This document shows positions 1 through 9,856 of a DNA stretch of 63,952 nucleotides, in pieces; position 1 is the stretch's first letter; every line of letters begins with the position of its first letter. The notes beneath the pieces were generated by a model, which did no database searches, was not told the DNA's origin, and saw only the letters and a program-made list of their open reading frames with translations. Location of the stretch: NCBI GenBank assembly GCA_021298815.1, contig JAJTHE010000007.1, positions 1 to 63,952 on the forward strand, given 5' to 3'. The translations under genes were made by a program, and so were the position numbers. Source of the stretch: Betaproteobacteria bacterium. GTDB taxonomy: Bacteria > Pseudomonadota > Gammaproteobacteria > Burkholderiales > CAIKXV01.

Positions 1-8
1 AATTCGAG

Positions 9-986
9 ATGCGGCGTGCGCCGCGCGCGACGATCGGCGCATGGGTGGTCGCGGCGACGGTGCTGGTCCCGGCAGCCTCTGCCGTGCAGGCGCAGAAGTT
101 CCCCGACCGGCCGCTGCGCATCATCACCGGCTTCCTGCCCGGCGGCGTGTCCGACACCATCGCGCGGGTGCTCGGCGACCAGTTGAGCACCGCGCTGGGC
201 GAGCGCGTGGTGATCGACGGCCGTCCCGGAGCGGGCGGCATGGTGAGCATGGAGATCGCCGCCAAGGCCACGCCCGACGGCCACACGATCTACCTCGCGC
301 AGCCGGTGGTGTCGATCGCCGCCGCCATCGACAAGTATCCGTGGGACCCGATCAAGGCGTTTTCCCCGGTCGGCATGATCGGCATCTCGATGACCCTGCT
401 CGCGGCCAATCCTTCGTTCCCCGCGGGCAATCCGAAGGAGTTCATCGCCTATGCGCGGGCGAATCCGGGGAAGATCAACTACGGCTCATCCGGCTTCGGC
501 GGCCCCAACCACATCGCGGCCGAGCTGCTTCAGGTGATGGGGAAGTTCCAGATGAACCACGTCCCGTACAAGGGCGCAGGCGCCACGGTGCCGGCGGTTA
601 TCAGCGGCGAGGTGCCGGTGGGCGTGATGCCGCTGCTGGCCGGCATCCCGCACCTGAAGGCGGGCCGTATCAAGCCTATCGGGGTCAGCGGCGTCAAGCG
701 CACCACGGCGGCACCGGACATCCCGGCGTTCAACGAGACCATCCCGGGCTTCAGCTATCAGTCGTGGTTCGGCTTCGTGCTGCCGGCCGGCGCCGCGCGT
801 CCGGTCGTGATGCGGCTGAACACCGAACTGAACAAGATCCTCAACAATCCGGACATCCGCGAGAAGCTGTCCAGCCAGGGTGTCGACACCGAGACCAGCA
901 CGCCCGAACACCTGGGCAAGGTAATGGCCGAGGACGTGGTCGCGCTGCGCAAGCTGATCAAGGCGACCGGGCTCAAGCTGAACTGA
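9..986 (+). CDS. Bug-family periplasmic solute receptor (TTT/TctC type)
   Basis: This 325-residue protein is a periplasmic binding protein of the tripartite tricarboxylate transporter receptor (Bug) family, which captures small organic acids. Residues 1-28 form a Sec signal peptide with two Arg, a hydrophobic core and an Ala-x-Ala-like end at Ala28. The mature part opens with the family pattern FPDRPLRIITGFLPGG, followed by VVIDGRPGAGG (residues 67-77) and HVPYKG (184-189). The usual Asn of VIDNRPG is Gly71 here. The length is normal. No TctA or TctB membrane genes are near, so it is an orphan receptor, perhaps serving the aminotransferase downstream (an inference from position). The ligand cannot be read from sequence. 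Confidence 0.93.
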   Translation: MRRAPRATIGAWVVAATVLVPAASAVQAQKFPDRPLRIITGFLPGGVSDTIARVLGDQLSTALGERVVIDGRPGAGGMVSMEIAAKATPDGHTIYLAQPVVSIAAAIDKYPWDPIKAFSPVGMIGISMTLLAANPSFPAGNPKEFIAYARANPGKINYGSSGFGGPNHIAAELLQVMGKFQMNHVPYKGAGATVPAVISGEVPVGVMPLLAGIPHLKAGRIKPIGVSGVKRTTAAPDIPAFNETIPGFSYQSWFGFVLPAGAARPVVMRLNTELNKILNNPDIREKLSSQGVDTETSTPEHLGKVMAEDVVALRKLIKATGLKLN

Positions 987-1017
987 TGACGCCGCCTGCG
1001 TCCTTCCCCTGCAGCCC

Positions 1018-1042
1018 GCCCTTCCGGCCGAAGGGCTGTTTC
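1018..1042 (+). terminator. Weak intrinsic terminator after the first Bug gene
   Basis: Seven-base arms GCCCTTC (1018-1024) and GAAGGGC (1030-1036) pair around a 5-base loop and are followed by TGTTTC. The T-run is short, so termination may be partial. Confidence 0.4.
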
Positions 1043-1087
1043 GGCTAACATGTCAGTTCTGGCAGCGTGATGCCGATGGAGCGACCG

Positions 1088-2407
1088 ATGAACGACCCGC
1101 ACGTGAATCTCGAGAATTTCTGGATGCCCTTCACCGCCAATCGCCAGTTCAAGGCGAAGCCGCGGATGCTGGTGTCGGCCAAGGACATGCACTACACCAG
1201 CGACGATGGCCGGAAGGTGGTGGACGGCTGCGCGGGCCTGTGGTGCGTGAATGCAGGCCATAACCGCGAGGAGATCATCTCCGCGATCAAGGCCCAGCTC
1301 GACACGCTCGACTTCGCGCCGACGTTCCAGATGGGCCATCCGATGGCGTTCAAGGCGGCCGAGAAGGTGGCTGCCCTCGCGCCGGCCGGGATGAGCAAGG
1401 TGTTCTTCGCCAACTCCGGTTCCGAATCGGTCGACAGCGCGCTGAAGATCGCGCTCGCCTACCACCGTGCCCGCGGCGAGGGCACGCGCACCAAGTTCAT
1501 CGGCCGCGAGCGCGGCTACCACGGGGTCGGCTTCGGCGGCATCTCGGTCGGCGGGATCCCGCTCAACCGCAAGGTGTTCGGCGGCCAGCTCCTGCCCGGC
1601 GTCGACCACCTGCCGCATACCCACAACCTGCGTGAGGCGGCGTTCTCGCGCGGCCAGCCGAAGTGGGGCTCGCACCTCGCCGAAGACCTCGAGCGGCTGG
1701 TGGCGCTGCACGACCCGTCGAACATCGCCGCGGTGATCGTCGAGCCGGTGGCGGGCTCCACCGGCGTGCTGCCGCCGCCGGTGGGCTACCTCGAGACGCT
1801 GCGGGCGATCTGCGACAAGCACGGTATCCTGCTGATCTTCGACGAGGTCATCTCCGGCTTCGGGCGCCTGGGCACGCCGTTCGCGGCGCAGTACTTCAAC
1901 GTCACGCCCGACCTGATCTGCTGCGCGAAGGGCATCACCAACGCGACCATCCCGATGGGTGCGGTGATCGCGAAAGACCACATCTTCGACGCGATGATGA
2001 ACGGCCCCGAAGGCCTGATCGAGCTGTTCCACGGCTACACCTACTCGGGGCACCCGGTGGCCGCTGCCGCCGCGGTCGCGACGCTCGACCTGTACGAGCA
2101 GACCCACCTGTTCGAGGCCTCGCGGCCGATGCATTCGGCCATCGCCGATGCCGCGCACGGCATGCGCGAGCTGCCGAACGTGATCGACGTGCGCAACATC
2201 GGCCTGATCGCGGCGATCGAGCTCAAGTCGCGCGACGGCAAGCCCGGGGCGCGTGCCTACGAGGCGATGGTGAAGTGCTTCGAGCGCGGCGTGCTGGTGC
2301 GCATCACCGGCGACACCATCGCGCTGTCGCCGCCGCTGATCGTCGGCCAGTCGCACCTGGACGAGATCTTCGACACCCTGGGCGACGTGCTGCGCACGAT
2401 CGACTGA
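1088..2407 (+). CDS. Class III aminotransferase (omega-amino acid:pyruvate type)
   Basis: A 439-residue PLP-dependent class III aminotransferase, closest by eye to beta-alanine/omega-amino acid:pyruvate aminotransferases, which move a terminal amino group to pyruvate. It opens with the family pattern NLENFWMPFTANRQF. Glycine-rich phosphate contacts are in NSGSESVDSALK. The PLP-ring aspartate is D252 in DEVISGFGR and the Schiff-base lysine is K281 in CCAKGITN. I chose the ATG at 1088 because GGAG at 1078-1081 sits at proper spacing; GTG 1067, ATG 1070 and ATG 1076 are in frame upstream. It is followed after 39 bases by a gamma-glutamyltransferase-like gene, so the two may share a transcript. 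Exact substrate is not decidable. Confidence 0.92.
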   Translation: MNDPHVNLENFWMPFTANRQFKAKPRMLVSAKDMHYTSDDGRKVVDGCAGLWCVNAGHNREEIISAIKAQLDTLDFAPTFQMGHPMAFKAAEKVAALAPAGMSKVFFANSGSESVDSALKIALAYHRARGEGTRTKFIGRERGYHGVGFGGISVGGIPLNRKVFGGQLLPGVDHLPHTHNLREAAFSRGQPKWGSHLAEDLERLVALHDPSNIAAVIVEPVAGSTGVLPPPVGYLETLRAICDKHGILLIFDEVISGFGRLGTPFAAQYFNVTPDLICCAKGITNATIPMGAVIAKDHIFDAMMNGPEGLIELFHGYTYSGHPVAAAAAVATLDLYEQTHLFEASRPMHSAIADAAHGMRELPNVIDVRNIGLIAAIELKSRDGKPGARAYEAMVKCFERGVLVRITGDTIALSPPLIVGQSHLDEIFDTLGDVLRTID

Positions 2408-2446
2408 GCATCCATCGCCGCCGTCACCCTTGCCCCGGGAGCGCCC

Positions 2447-4204
2447 ATGGCCCAGAAGCGCGAACGTAAGCTGGCCGTGGGCGCGATCAGCGCCCGGCCG
2501 ACCCTCACCGGCAACCACCATGCGGTGGCCACCGGGCACTACCTGGCCTCGCTCGCCGCGATGCGGGTGCTCGACCGCGGCGGCAATGCGATCGATGCTG
2601 GCGTCACTGCCTCGATGGCGCTGGCCATCCTCCAGTGCGACATGGTGTCCTTCGCCGGCGTGGCGCCGACGCTGATCTACCTGAAGGAGGAGGGTCGCGT
2701 GGTCAGTCTCGCGGGCCTGGGCTACTGGCCGGCCGCCACCGACGTCGCGAAGATCATCACCGCGGGCAACGGCAAGCACGTGCCCGAGGGCCTGCTGCGC
2801 ACCGTGATCCCGGCCGCGCCCGGGACGCATATCGAGGCGCTGCGGCGCTGGGGCACCATCTCCTTCGAAGAGGCGGCGACGCCGGCGATGGAACTGGCGC
2901 GCGACGGCTTCGCGGTGTTCCCGCTGCTCGCGAGCAACCTCGAATACGTGTACGAGCAGAACGCGCGCTGGCCGGACAACCACAAGGTGTTCAACGCGCC
3001 GGGCGACCGCGCGCTGCGCCACAACGAGGTGATCCGACAGGTCGACCTGGCGAAATCGATCGGCGGCATGATCGAGGCCGAACGCCATGCGCGCGGCGAC
3101 CGCGACCGCAAGCTGCGCGCCGCGCGCGACTTCTTCTACGATGGCCCGATCGCCGATGCGATCGAGAAGTACCATGTCGAGAACGGCGGTTTCATGCGCC
3201 GCTCCGACCTCGCCGCCTGGGAAGTGCCGGTCGAGGACAGCCTGAAGGTGAACTACCGCGGCTACGAGGTGCACAGCTGCGATGCCTGGTGCCAGGGCAT
3301 CGTGCTGCTCGAGTCGCTGAAGATCCTCGAGGGCTACGACCTGCAAGGCATCGGCCACAACTCGCCCGACTACGTGCACACGGTGGCGGGTGCGCTCAAC
3401 CTCGCGTTCGCCGACCGCGAAGCCTATGTGAGCGACCCGAAGTTCGTGCCGGTACCGTCGGCGACGATGCTGTCGGACGCCTACGCGGCGCTGCAGCGCG
3501 CACGCATCGACCCGGCACGTGCGTTCCCGAAGATGCCGGACCCGGGCCCGGTGGGCGAGGCGAAGCGCACCGGTTCCGCCGAGCCGAAGTATTCGATCAC
3601 CCGCAGCCGCACGCAGATGTCGATGGACACCATCTACGGCTGCACGGTCGACCGCCATGGCAACGCCTACTCGGCCACGCTGTCCGATCCGCAGTACGAC
3701 ACGCCGATCATCCCCGGCACCGGGCTCGCCATCTCAGGGCGCGGCTGCCAGTCGCGGCTCGAGCCCGGCCATGCGGCCGAGGTGAAGCCGGGCAAGCGGC
3801 CGCGCCTGACGCCCAACCCGTCGCTTGCCTTCCGCGACGGCAAGCTGTTCATGGCCTTCGGCACCCCGGGCGGCGACGTGCAGTCGCAGGGCATGCTGCA
3901 GGTGTTCCTGAACGTGGTCGAGTTCGGCATGACCATGCAGCAGGCGGTGGAAGTGCCGCGTTTCGCGAGCTACAACTTCCCAAATTCGTTCGCGCCGCAC
4001 GAGTACCGGCCCGGCCGCCTGGGCCTGGAGACCGACATGTCGCCGGAAGTTTTCGAGGCGATGCGCAGCCGGGGCCACGACGTAGAGACCTGGCCGAAGT
4101 GGTCCGCGGTCACGGCCGCGGTGTGCGCGATCATGCGCCACGAGAGCGGGCAGCTGCACGCGGGTGCAGATCCGCGGCGGGAGGGGTACGCGCTCGCCTG
4201 GTAG
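2447..4204 (+). CDS. Gamma-glutamyltransferase-family protein (Ntn hydrolase)
   Basis: A 585-residue member of the gamma-glutamyltransferase family, proenzymes that cleave themselves to expose an N-terminal threonine and then hydrolyse or transfer gamma-glutamyl or related acyl groups. The N-terminal half carries the RGGNAIDAGVTASMAL signature. The predicted nucleophile is T395 in MSMDTIYGCTVD, followed by the typical DRHGNAYSAT. The C-terminal GGDVQSQGMLQVFLNVV block is also standard. No signal peptide is obvious (start MAQKRERKLAVGA), so it may be cytoplasmic, unlike classical GGT. Many such homologues are acylases or amidohydrolases rather than glutathione enzymes, so the substrate is open. 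It lies between the aminotransferase and a second Bug receptor. Confidence 0.88.
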   Translation: MAQKRERKLAVGAISARPTLTGNHHAVATGHYLASLAAMRVLDRGGNAIDAGVTASMALAILQCDMVSFAGVAPTLIYLKEEGRVVSLAGLGYWPAATDVAKIITAGNGKHVPEGLLRTVIPAAPGTHIEALRRWGTISFEEAATPAMELARDGFAVFPLLASNLEYVYEQNARWPDNHKVFNAPGDRALRHNEVIRQVDLAKSIGGMIEAERHARGDRDRKLRAARDFFYDGPIADAIEKYHVENGGFMRRSDLAAWEVPVEDSLKVNYRGYEVHSCDAWCQGIVLLESLKILEGYDLQGIGHNSPDYVHTVAGALNLAFADREAYVSDPKFVPVPSATMLSDAYAALQRARIDPARAFPKMPDPGPVGEAKRTGSAEPKYSITRSRTQMSMDTIYGCTVDRHGNAYSATLSDPQYDTPIIPGTGLAISGRGCQSRLEPGHAAEVKPGKRPRLTPNPSLAFRDGKLFMAFGTPGGDVQSQGMLQVFLNVVEFGMTMQQAVEVPRFASYNFPNSFAPHEYRPGRLGLETDMSPEVFEAMRSRGHDVETWPKWSAVTAAVCAIMRHESGQLHAGADPRREGYALAW

Positions 4205-4271
4205 GGCGATGTCGCGCCGTCGAACGGACCCGACACGACCGGACCCAACACATCAGGCAGGAGGCATCACG

Positions 4272-5342
4272 GTGGCAATCACTGGTCAGGCCGGCGAAGA
4301 TCGAGCAGGACGGCAACGGACGCATGTCGCGGGTTGCCGGCGCGCACGCTGCGGGCGGCATGCCGGCACGGCGTCCGTGCTGGCCTGCGGTGGGCTGCTC
4401 GCGGCCTTGCTGATGCCGGTGGCACCGGCGGCCGCGCAGGGGGCGTCCACCTTTCCGGTGCGGCCGGTGCGCATGATCAACCCTTTCTCCGGCGGCGGCG
4501 GCATCGAGCTCACTGCGCGCCAGATGGGTCAGCACCTGTCCGAGCGCTGGGGCCAGCCGGTGATCGTCGACAACCGTCCCGGGGCGGCGACCATCGTCGC
4601 CACCGAGATCGCCTCGAAGGCGGCGCCCGACGGCCACACGCTGCTGCTGATCACCACCACCTTCGCGATCAACCCCACGCTGTACGGGAAGCTGCCGTAC
4701 GACCCGGTGCGCGACTTCACCCCGCTGATCCAGCTCACCGCGCAGCCCAACATCGTGGTGGTCAGCGCCACCTCGCCGATCGTGACGGTGAAGGACCTGC
4801 TCGCGGCTGCGCGGGCGAAGCCGGGCGAGCTGACCTTCGCGTCTCCGGGCGCCGGTTCCGCGCCGCACCTGTCGGCGGAGCAGCTGAAGTCGATGGCGAA
4901 GATCGACATGATCCATGTGCCCTACAAGGGCATCCCGCCGGCGATCACCGACCTGCTCGGCGGCCGCGTCACGATGCTGTTCACGACCGCGCTGTCGGCG
5001 GCGCCGCAGATGAAGGCCGGCAAGATCCGCGCGGTCGCGGTCACCAGTGCGAAGCGCAACCGCATGCTGCCCGACGTGCCGGCGATGGCCGAGACCCTGC
5101 CGGGCTACGACCTGGCGGCCCTGCAGGGCATCGTGGTGCGCTCCGGCACGCCGCGCGCGATCGTCGACCGGCTGGGCCGCGACCTGCGCGAGGTGGTGGG
5201 CTTGCCCGACGTGCGCGCGCGCCTCGAGGCCGAGGGTGCTGACGTGATTGCAAGCACGCCGGAGGAGTTCGCGGTGGCGCTCCGGCGCGAGATGGCGACC
5301 TGGTCGAGGATCGTGAAGGAATCCGGCGCGAAAGCGGAGTGA
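4272..5342 (+). CDS. Bug-family periplasmic solute receptor
   Basis: A second Bug receptor of 356 residues. I chose GTG at 4272 because AGGAGG (4259-4264) lies 7 bases upstream; the frame is open further upstream, but that part overlaps the preceding gene. The N-terminus is long and Arg-rich before a hydrophobic signal segment that ends in APAAAQG. The mature protein begins FPVRPVRMINPFSGGGG and contains VIVDNRPGAATIVATE and HVPYKGIPPA, both family hallmarks. It sits 67 bases after the GGT-like gene and probably shares its transcript, which suggests uptake of a related substrate (inference). No permease genes accompany it. Confidence 0.9.
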   Translation: MAITGQAGEDRAGRQRTHVAGCRRARCGRHAGTASVLACGGLLAALLMPVAPAAAQGASTFPVRPVRMINPFSGGGGIELTARQMGQHLSERWGQPVIVDNRPGAATIVATEIASKAAPDGHTLLLITTTFAINPTLYGKLPYDPVRDFTPLIQLTAQPNIVVVSATSPIVTVKDLLAAARAKPGELTFASPGAGSAPHLSAEQLKSMAKIDMIHVPYKGIPPAITDLLGGRVTMLFTTALSAAPQMKAGKIRAVAVTSAKRNRMLPDVPAMAETLPGYDLAALQGIVVRSGTPRAIVDRLGRDLREVVGLPDVRARLEAEGADVIASTPEEFAVALRREMATWSRIVKESGAKAE

Positions 5343-5365
5343 GTCATCGCGCAGGATGCCGCAGT

Positions 5366-5382
5366 GCGGCGATAATCGCCGC
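5366..5382. promoter_or_regulatory. 17-base perfect palindrome upstream of tautomerase gene
   Basis: GCGGCGAT-A-ATCGCCGC is a perfect palindrome 25 bases before the tautomerase ATG and includes a GATAAT hexamer that could act as a -10 element. It could be an operator or a short hairpin in the leader. Nothing else identifies a regulator. Confidence 0.3.
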
Positions 5383-5407
5383 AGTCCAACCCTGCGGAGT
5401 CACTGCA

Positions 5408-5596
5408 ATGCCCCTCGCACAGATCTACATGGCCCCCGGCCGCACCGACGAACAGAAGGCGAAGCTGATCGAGCGCGTCACCCAGGCGTTCACCGAGACC
5501 GTCGGCGTGCCGCCGGATTCGGTCTGGATCACCATCCAGGAGGTCCCGCGCACCCAGTGGGGCGTCGCCGGCGAAACCCTCGCAGCAAAGAAGTAG
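5408..5596 (+). CDS. 4-oxalocrotonate tautomerase family protein
   Basis: A 62-residue tautomerase of the 4-oxalocrotonate tautomerase superfamily. These small proteins use the amino-terminal proline, exposed after Met removal, as a general base for keto-enol conversion. Here the chain begins M-PLAQIYMAPGR, so Pro1 is present, and the length is exactly typical for the family. The start at 5408 was chosen because it is the only one that places Pro at position 2; the frame is open upstream to 5339. The gene is 11 bases from the start-proximal end of the following pyrophosphatase region and the two may be co-transcribed. The substrate is unknown; a role in dicarboxylic or aromatic acid catabolism would fit the neighbours. 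Confidence 0.88.
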   Translation: MPLAQIYMAPGRTDEQKAKLIERVTQAFTETVGVPPDSVWITIQEVPRTQWGVAGETLAAKK

Positions 5597-5600
5597 GGCG

Positions 5601-6149
5601 ATGAACCTCGATCGCGTCGGTTACGGGAAGTCGCTCCCGGAAGAGTTCAACGTGATCATCGAGATTCCGATGAACGCGGATCCGGTGAAGTACGAGGTCG
5701 ACAAGGAGACGGGCGCGATGTTCGTCGACCGGTTCATGTCGACGTCGATGCGCTATCCCTGCAACTACGGCTACATCCCGCACACCCTGTGCGGCGACGG
5801 CGATCCGGTGGACGTGCTGGTGCTCAGTCCCTATCCGCTGATCAGTGGCGTGGTCGTGCGCTGCCGTCCCGTCGGCATGCTGAAGATGACCGACGAGGCG
5901 GGCGAGGACACCAAGCTGCTGGCGGTGCCGATCGACAAGGTCTGCACGCTGTATGCAGGCGTGAAGATGCCGGCAGACGTGCCGCCGCTCGTCCTCGCCC
6001 AGGTCGGCCACTTCTTCGAGCACTACAAGGACCTCGAGCCGGGCAAGTGGGTGCGCATCGATGGCTGGGAAGGTCCCGAGCAGGCCAAGGCCGAGATCGT
6101 GGCCGGCATTCGCCGCTACGAAGAGGCGAAAAGCAAGCCGGCCTTCTGA
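5601..6149 (+). CDS. ppa: Inorganic pyrophosphatase, family I
   Basis: Soluble family I inorganic pyrophosphatase of 182 residues, which hydrolyses PPi to two phosphates in the cytoplasm and pulls biosynthetic reactions forward. The metal-binding signature DGDPVDVLV runs from D66, with D66, D68 and D71 matching the catalytic aspartates of the family. YEVDKETGAMFVDRF and NYGYIPHT near the N-terminus and the VGHFFEHYKDLEPGKW block near the C-terminus are also standard. The gene starts 4 bases after the tautomerase stop, so translation may be coupled, though the two functions look unrelated. Length is normal. This is a core housekeeping gene. Confidence 0.97.
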   Translation: MNLDRVGYGKSLPEEFNVIIEIPMNADPVKYEVDKETGAMFVDRFMSTSMRYPCNYGYIPHTLCGDGDPVDVLVLSPYPLISGVVVRCRPVGMLKMTDEAGEDTKLLAVPIDKVCTLYAGVKMPADVPPLVLAQVGHFFEHYKDLEPGKWVRIDGWEGPEQAKAEIVAGIRRYEEAKSKPAF

Positions 6150-6590
6150 ATACGGACTAGTGCATCGCAGCATAACGCCGCGTCCGCCTCCCAGGCAGCA
6201 GTGTCTCTTTTTCGTCTGCACCTTGGGGGAGGCGATGATCCACTGGTGCGCCGGTGCGTGCCGGGATTGCCGTTGCAACGCAGCAAAACCTGCTTCGCAC
6301 TCGAACGGTGCGTGACCGCGTTTGGAAACAGATTGTTTTCGCCAAGGGCCAGGAGTAGGATTCGTGCGGCTTCGAGGTCACTGTCGATGAAGTGCATGGG
6401 CAGGTCTGGAACATGCCGGCAGGACGAAACGGCAGGACACTCGGAGTCACGATCAGCAGGAGGAGGTCGTTGGAGAGAAGAAGGTGCACGCAGTTGCGCC
6501 GAACATGTGAACCGCGGCGCGCCCAGTCATCCCGGCATCCAGAACAAATCAAGGACGGCGAGCGTCGCAGCGACTGAAGTGTTGCAGGAA
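6150..6590. other. Gene-free stretch of about 440 bases before a strong terminator
   Basis: I see no convincing coding sequence here. The open frames that cross it give low-complexity, Arg/Ser/Pro-rich translations without ribosome-binding sites or recognisable motifs. Base composition is visibly less G+C-rich than the neighbouring genes (for example the stretch around 6321-6370). It does not match what I know of tmRNA, RNase P RNA or SRP RNA. Because it ends in a very strong intrinsic terminator, it could encode an unrecognised small RNA or be the remains of a lost gene. No promoter could be assigned with confidence. Confidence 0.4.
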
Positions 6591-6594
6591 AGCC

Positions 6595-6624
6595 GGGGGG
6601 GCCGAGAGGCCCCCCCGTCTTTTT
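6595..6624 (+). terminator. Strong rho-independent terminator
   Basis: A 9-bp stem of GGGGGGGCC (6595-6603) and GGCCCCCCC (6608-6616) closes on a GAGA tetraloop and is followed by GTCTTTTT (6617-6624). This is the clearest intrinsic terminator in the window. It lies 445 bases beyond the pyrophosphatase stop, so either the ppa transcript has a long 3' part or an unannotated transcript ends here. Confidence 0.85.
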
Positions 6625-6754
6625 GGTGGAGCGCCCTAGCGCACAGCCCGGCCGCCCTCGACCCGCGGCCCTTGCCCTGCCGGTCGACCGACCCGTTGCG
6701 GCGCGATCGACTAAACTCGGTGTTCCACGAAGATCATTGACGGGGGAGCGGGAC

Positions 6755-8005
6755 ATGGCGATCAGCGGAAACCTGGGCGGAGGCTCGTCACCGAGCCGGG
6801 AAATGGCCTTCAACATGAAGCTCCTCGGCGCGCACGAGCTCAACGGCAACGGCAACGTCGGCGAGGGCATCAGCATCCAGAAGACGCGCGACGGCCGCCG
6901 CATCCTGTGGGTCGCGCACGAGTCGGCACCGACCAACTTCACCGGCATCGACGTCACCGACCCGCGCAAGCCGAAGGTGGTGATCCAGACCCAGCTGCCG
7001 CATTCGCGCGTGCGCTCCAACTCGCTCGACGTGGTCGGCGACGTGATGTGCGTGGCCTACCAGACGCGCGACCTCGGCGCCAAGCCCGCCGGCTTCGAGC
7101 TGTTCGACATCAGCAAGCCGGAAGAGCCGAAGTCGATCAGCTTCTTCGACTGCTCCGGCCCGCATTCGCGCGGCGTGCACATGGTGTGGTTCGTCGACGG
7201 CAAGACGGTGCACATCTCGTCGGGCGCCGAAGACTTCGAGCCGCACGATCCGCGCGACGACCAGATCTACCGCATCATCGACGTGAGCAACCTGTCCAAG
7301 CCGACCGAGGTCGGCCGCTGGTGGGCGCCGGGCACGAAGAAGGGCGACAAGGAGACCTGGCGCACCGACCCGGGCGGCAAGGAACTCGGCCGCACCGGCT
7401 ACCGGGTGCACAACACCTGCGTCTGGCCGCAGCGTCCCGACCGTGCCTACCTCGGCTACATCGACTACGGCGCGGTGGTGCTCGACATCAGCGACCGCAC
7501 AAATCCGAAGATGGTCTCGCGCTGGACGCACCGCCCGGCCTTCCACCACTCGCTGATGCCCCTGTTCAGCCGCGACCTGATGGTGATGAGCGACGAGAGC
7601 ACCCAGGACGGCGCGAAGGACTGGCCGATGCTGGTGTGGATGCTCGACGCGAAGGACGAGCGCTACCCCACCTCGATCAGCACGCTGCCGATGCCGCCGG
7701 TGGAGACGTTCAGCAAGCGCGGTGGCCGCTTCGGCGCGCACAACCTTCACGACAACGTGCCGGTCGAGACTTCGCACTGCTCCGAAGAGATCATCTACTG
7801 CGCGATGTTCAACGGCGGCGTACGCATCTACGACACGAAGAACCCGTACCAGCCGCAGGAGATCGGCTACTACGTGCCGGCCGCCCCGGCGCTGTCGCCG
7901 GCCGGCGCCGCGCAGATGAACGACATCTGGGTCGACGAGAACCGGCTGGTGTACACGGTCGACCGGCTCGCGGGGGGCATCTACATCCTCGAGACGACGT
8001 TCTAG
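6755..8005 (+). CDS. LVIVD-repeat beta-propeller-like protein
   Basis: A 416-residue protein of unknown function built from repeats of the LVIVD type, predicted to fold as a beta-propeller. At least five repeat cores are visible: GIDVTDPRKPKVV, LFDISKPEEPKSI, IIDVSNLSKPTEVG, VLDISDRTNPKMVS and IYDTKNPYQPQEIG. No signal peptide is seen, so it is probably cytoplasmic. The start at 6755 was chosen because GGGGGAG (6742-6748) lies at suitable spacing; the frame is open further upstream but that part is low-complexity. It is followed 10 bases later by a CobW-family metal GTPase and probably forms an operon with it. A catalytic role cannot be assigned. Confidence 0.8.
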   Translation: MAISGNLGGGSSPSREMAFNMKLLGAHELNGNGNVGEGISIQKTRDGRRILWVAHESAPTNFTGIDVTDPRKPKVVIQTQLPHSRVRSNSLDVVGDVMCVAYQTRDLGAKPAGFELFDISKPEEPKSISFFDCSGPHSRGVHMVWFVDGKTVHISSGAEDFEPHDPRDDQIYRIIDVSNLSKPTEVGRWWAPGTKKGDKETWRTDPGGKELGRTGYRVHNTCVWPQRPDRAYLGYIDYGAVVLDISDRTNPKMVSRWTHRPAFHHSLMPLFSRDLMVMSDESTQDGAKDWPMLVWMLDAKDERYPTSISTLPMPPVETFSKRGGRFGAHNLHDNVPVETSHCSEEIIYCAMFNGGVRIYDTKNPYQPQEIGYYVPAAPALSPAGAAQMNDIWVDENRLVYTVDRLAGGIYILETTF

Positions 8006-8015
8006 GAGCAGCGGC

Positions 8016-9133
<1,118 letters not shown>

Positions 9134-9137
<4 letters not shown>

Positions 9138-9829
9138 GCGGGGCCGGGCCGGGGCGATCCGCCCTTCCTCCGATGCCGCGGCCGCTGCCGGCGCGCAGCG
9201 TGCTGCAGGGGCGCTACGTGCGGCTGGAGCCGGTCGGCGATGCGCTTCATGGAGACGCGCTGCATGCCGCCTGTTCGGTGCCGGATGTTGCCGAGCGCTT
9301 CCGCTACCTGTTCGACCACCCGCCGGTGGATCGCGCCGACCTTTCGCGCTGGATCGAACGCAGTCGTGCGACGAACGATCCGATGGCCTTCGCCGTGGTC
9401 GATGAGGCGACCGGCCGTGCCGGCGGCAGGCAGTCGCTGATGCGCATCGTGCCCGAGCATGGCGTGATCGAGATCGGCAACATCTACTGGGGGCCCGGCA
9501 TCGCCGGCACCCGGATCGCGACCGAGGCGCAGTTCCTGTTCGCGCAGTACGCGTTCGACGGACTCGGCTACCGGCGCTACGAGTGGAAATGCGACAACCG
9601 CAACGAACCGTCGAAGCGCGCCGCGCTGCGTTTCGGCTTCCGTCCCGAAGGCGTGTTCCGCCAGCACATGGTGATCAAGGGCGAGAACCGCGACACCGCC
9701 TGGTTCGCGATCCTCGACCATGAGTGGCCTGCGCTGAAGGCCGGCTACCTGCGCTGGCTGGATCCGTCCAACTTCGATGCCTCCGGAACCCAGCGTCGCC
9801 CGCTGGCGGCCTGCCTGCCGCAGCCGTAA
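9134..9829 (+). CDS. GNAT-family N-acetyltransferase (RimJ/RimL-like)
   Basis: A GNAT acetyltransferase of the RimJ/RimL-like branch, which moves an acetyl group from acetyl-CoA to an amine. The recognisable part begins LQGRYVRLEPV and contains the acetyl-CoA segment WGPGIAGTRIATEA and the family block YRRYEWKCDNRNEPSKRAA, followed by FGFRPEGVFRQHMV. I gave GTG 9134 as the start because it overlaps the CobW stop as GTGA (231 residues); ATG at 9173 (218 residues) is a good alternative since neither has a clear ribosome-binding site. It is probably co-transcribed with the CobW gene. The substrate is unknown. Confidence 0.85.
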
Positions 9830-9851
9830 CCGGGGTCAGACCCCGGGTTTT
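9830..9851. terminator. GGGGTCAGACCCC palindrome between convergent genes
   Basis: CCGGGGT-CAG-ACCCCGG (9830-9846) forms a 7-bp stem with a 3-base loop immediately after the acetyltransferase stop and is followed by GTTTTC. It lies between convergent genes and can serve as a terminator for the plus-strand operon. Its core GGGTCAGA recurs in the larger inverted repeat at 58028-58114. Confidence 0.55.
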
Positions 9852-9856
9852 CTGCT

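Noticed and set aside
758..3658. A 966-codon open frame on the minus strand
   Set aside because: It lies opposite clear aminotransferase and GGT-like genes, is dominated by Arg, Ala, His and Val, and has no motifs; it is an effect of high G+C.
6116..7020. Minus-strand frames across the gene-free region
   Set aside because: They have no ribosome-binding site, extend into the LVIVD gene, and give no recognisable motif.
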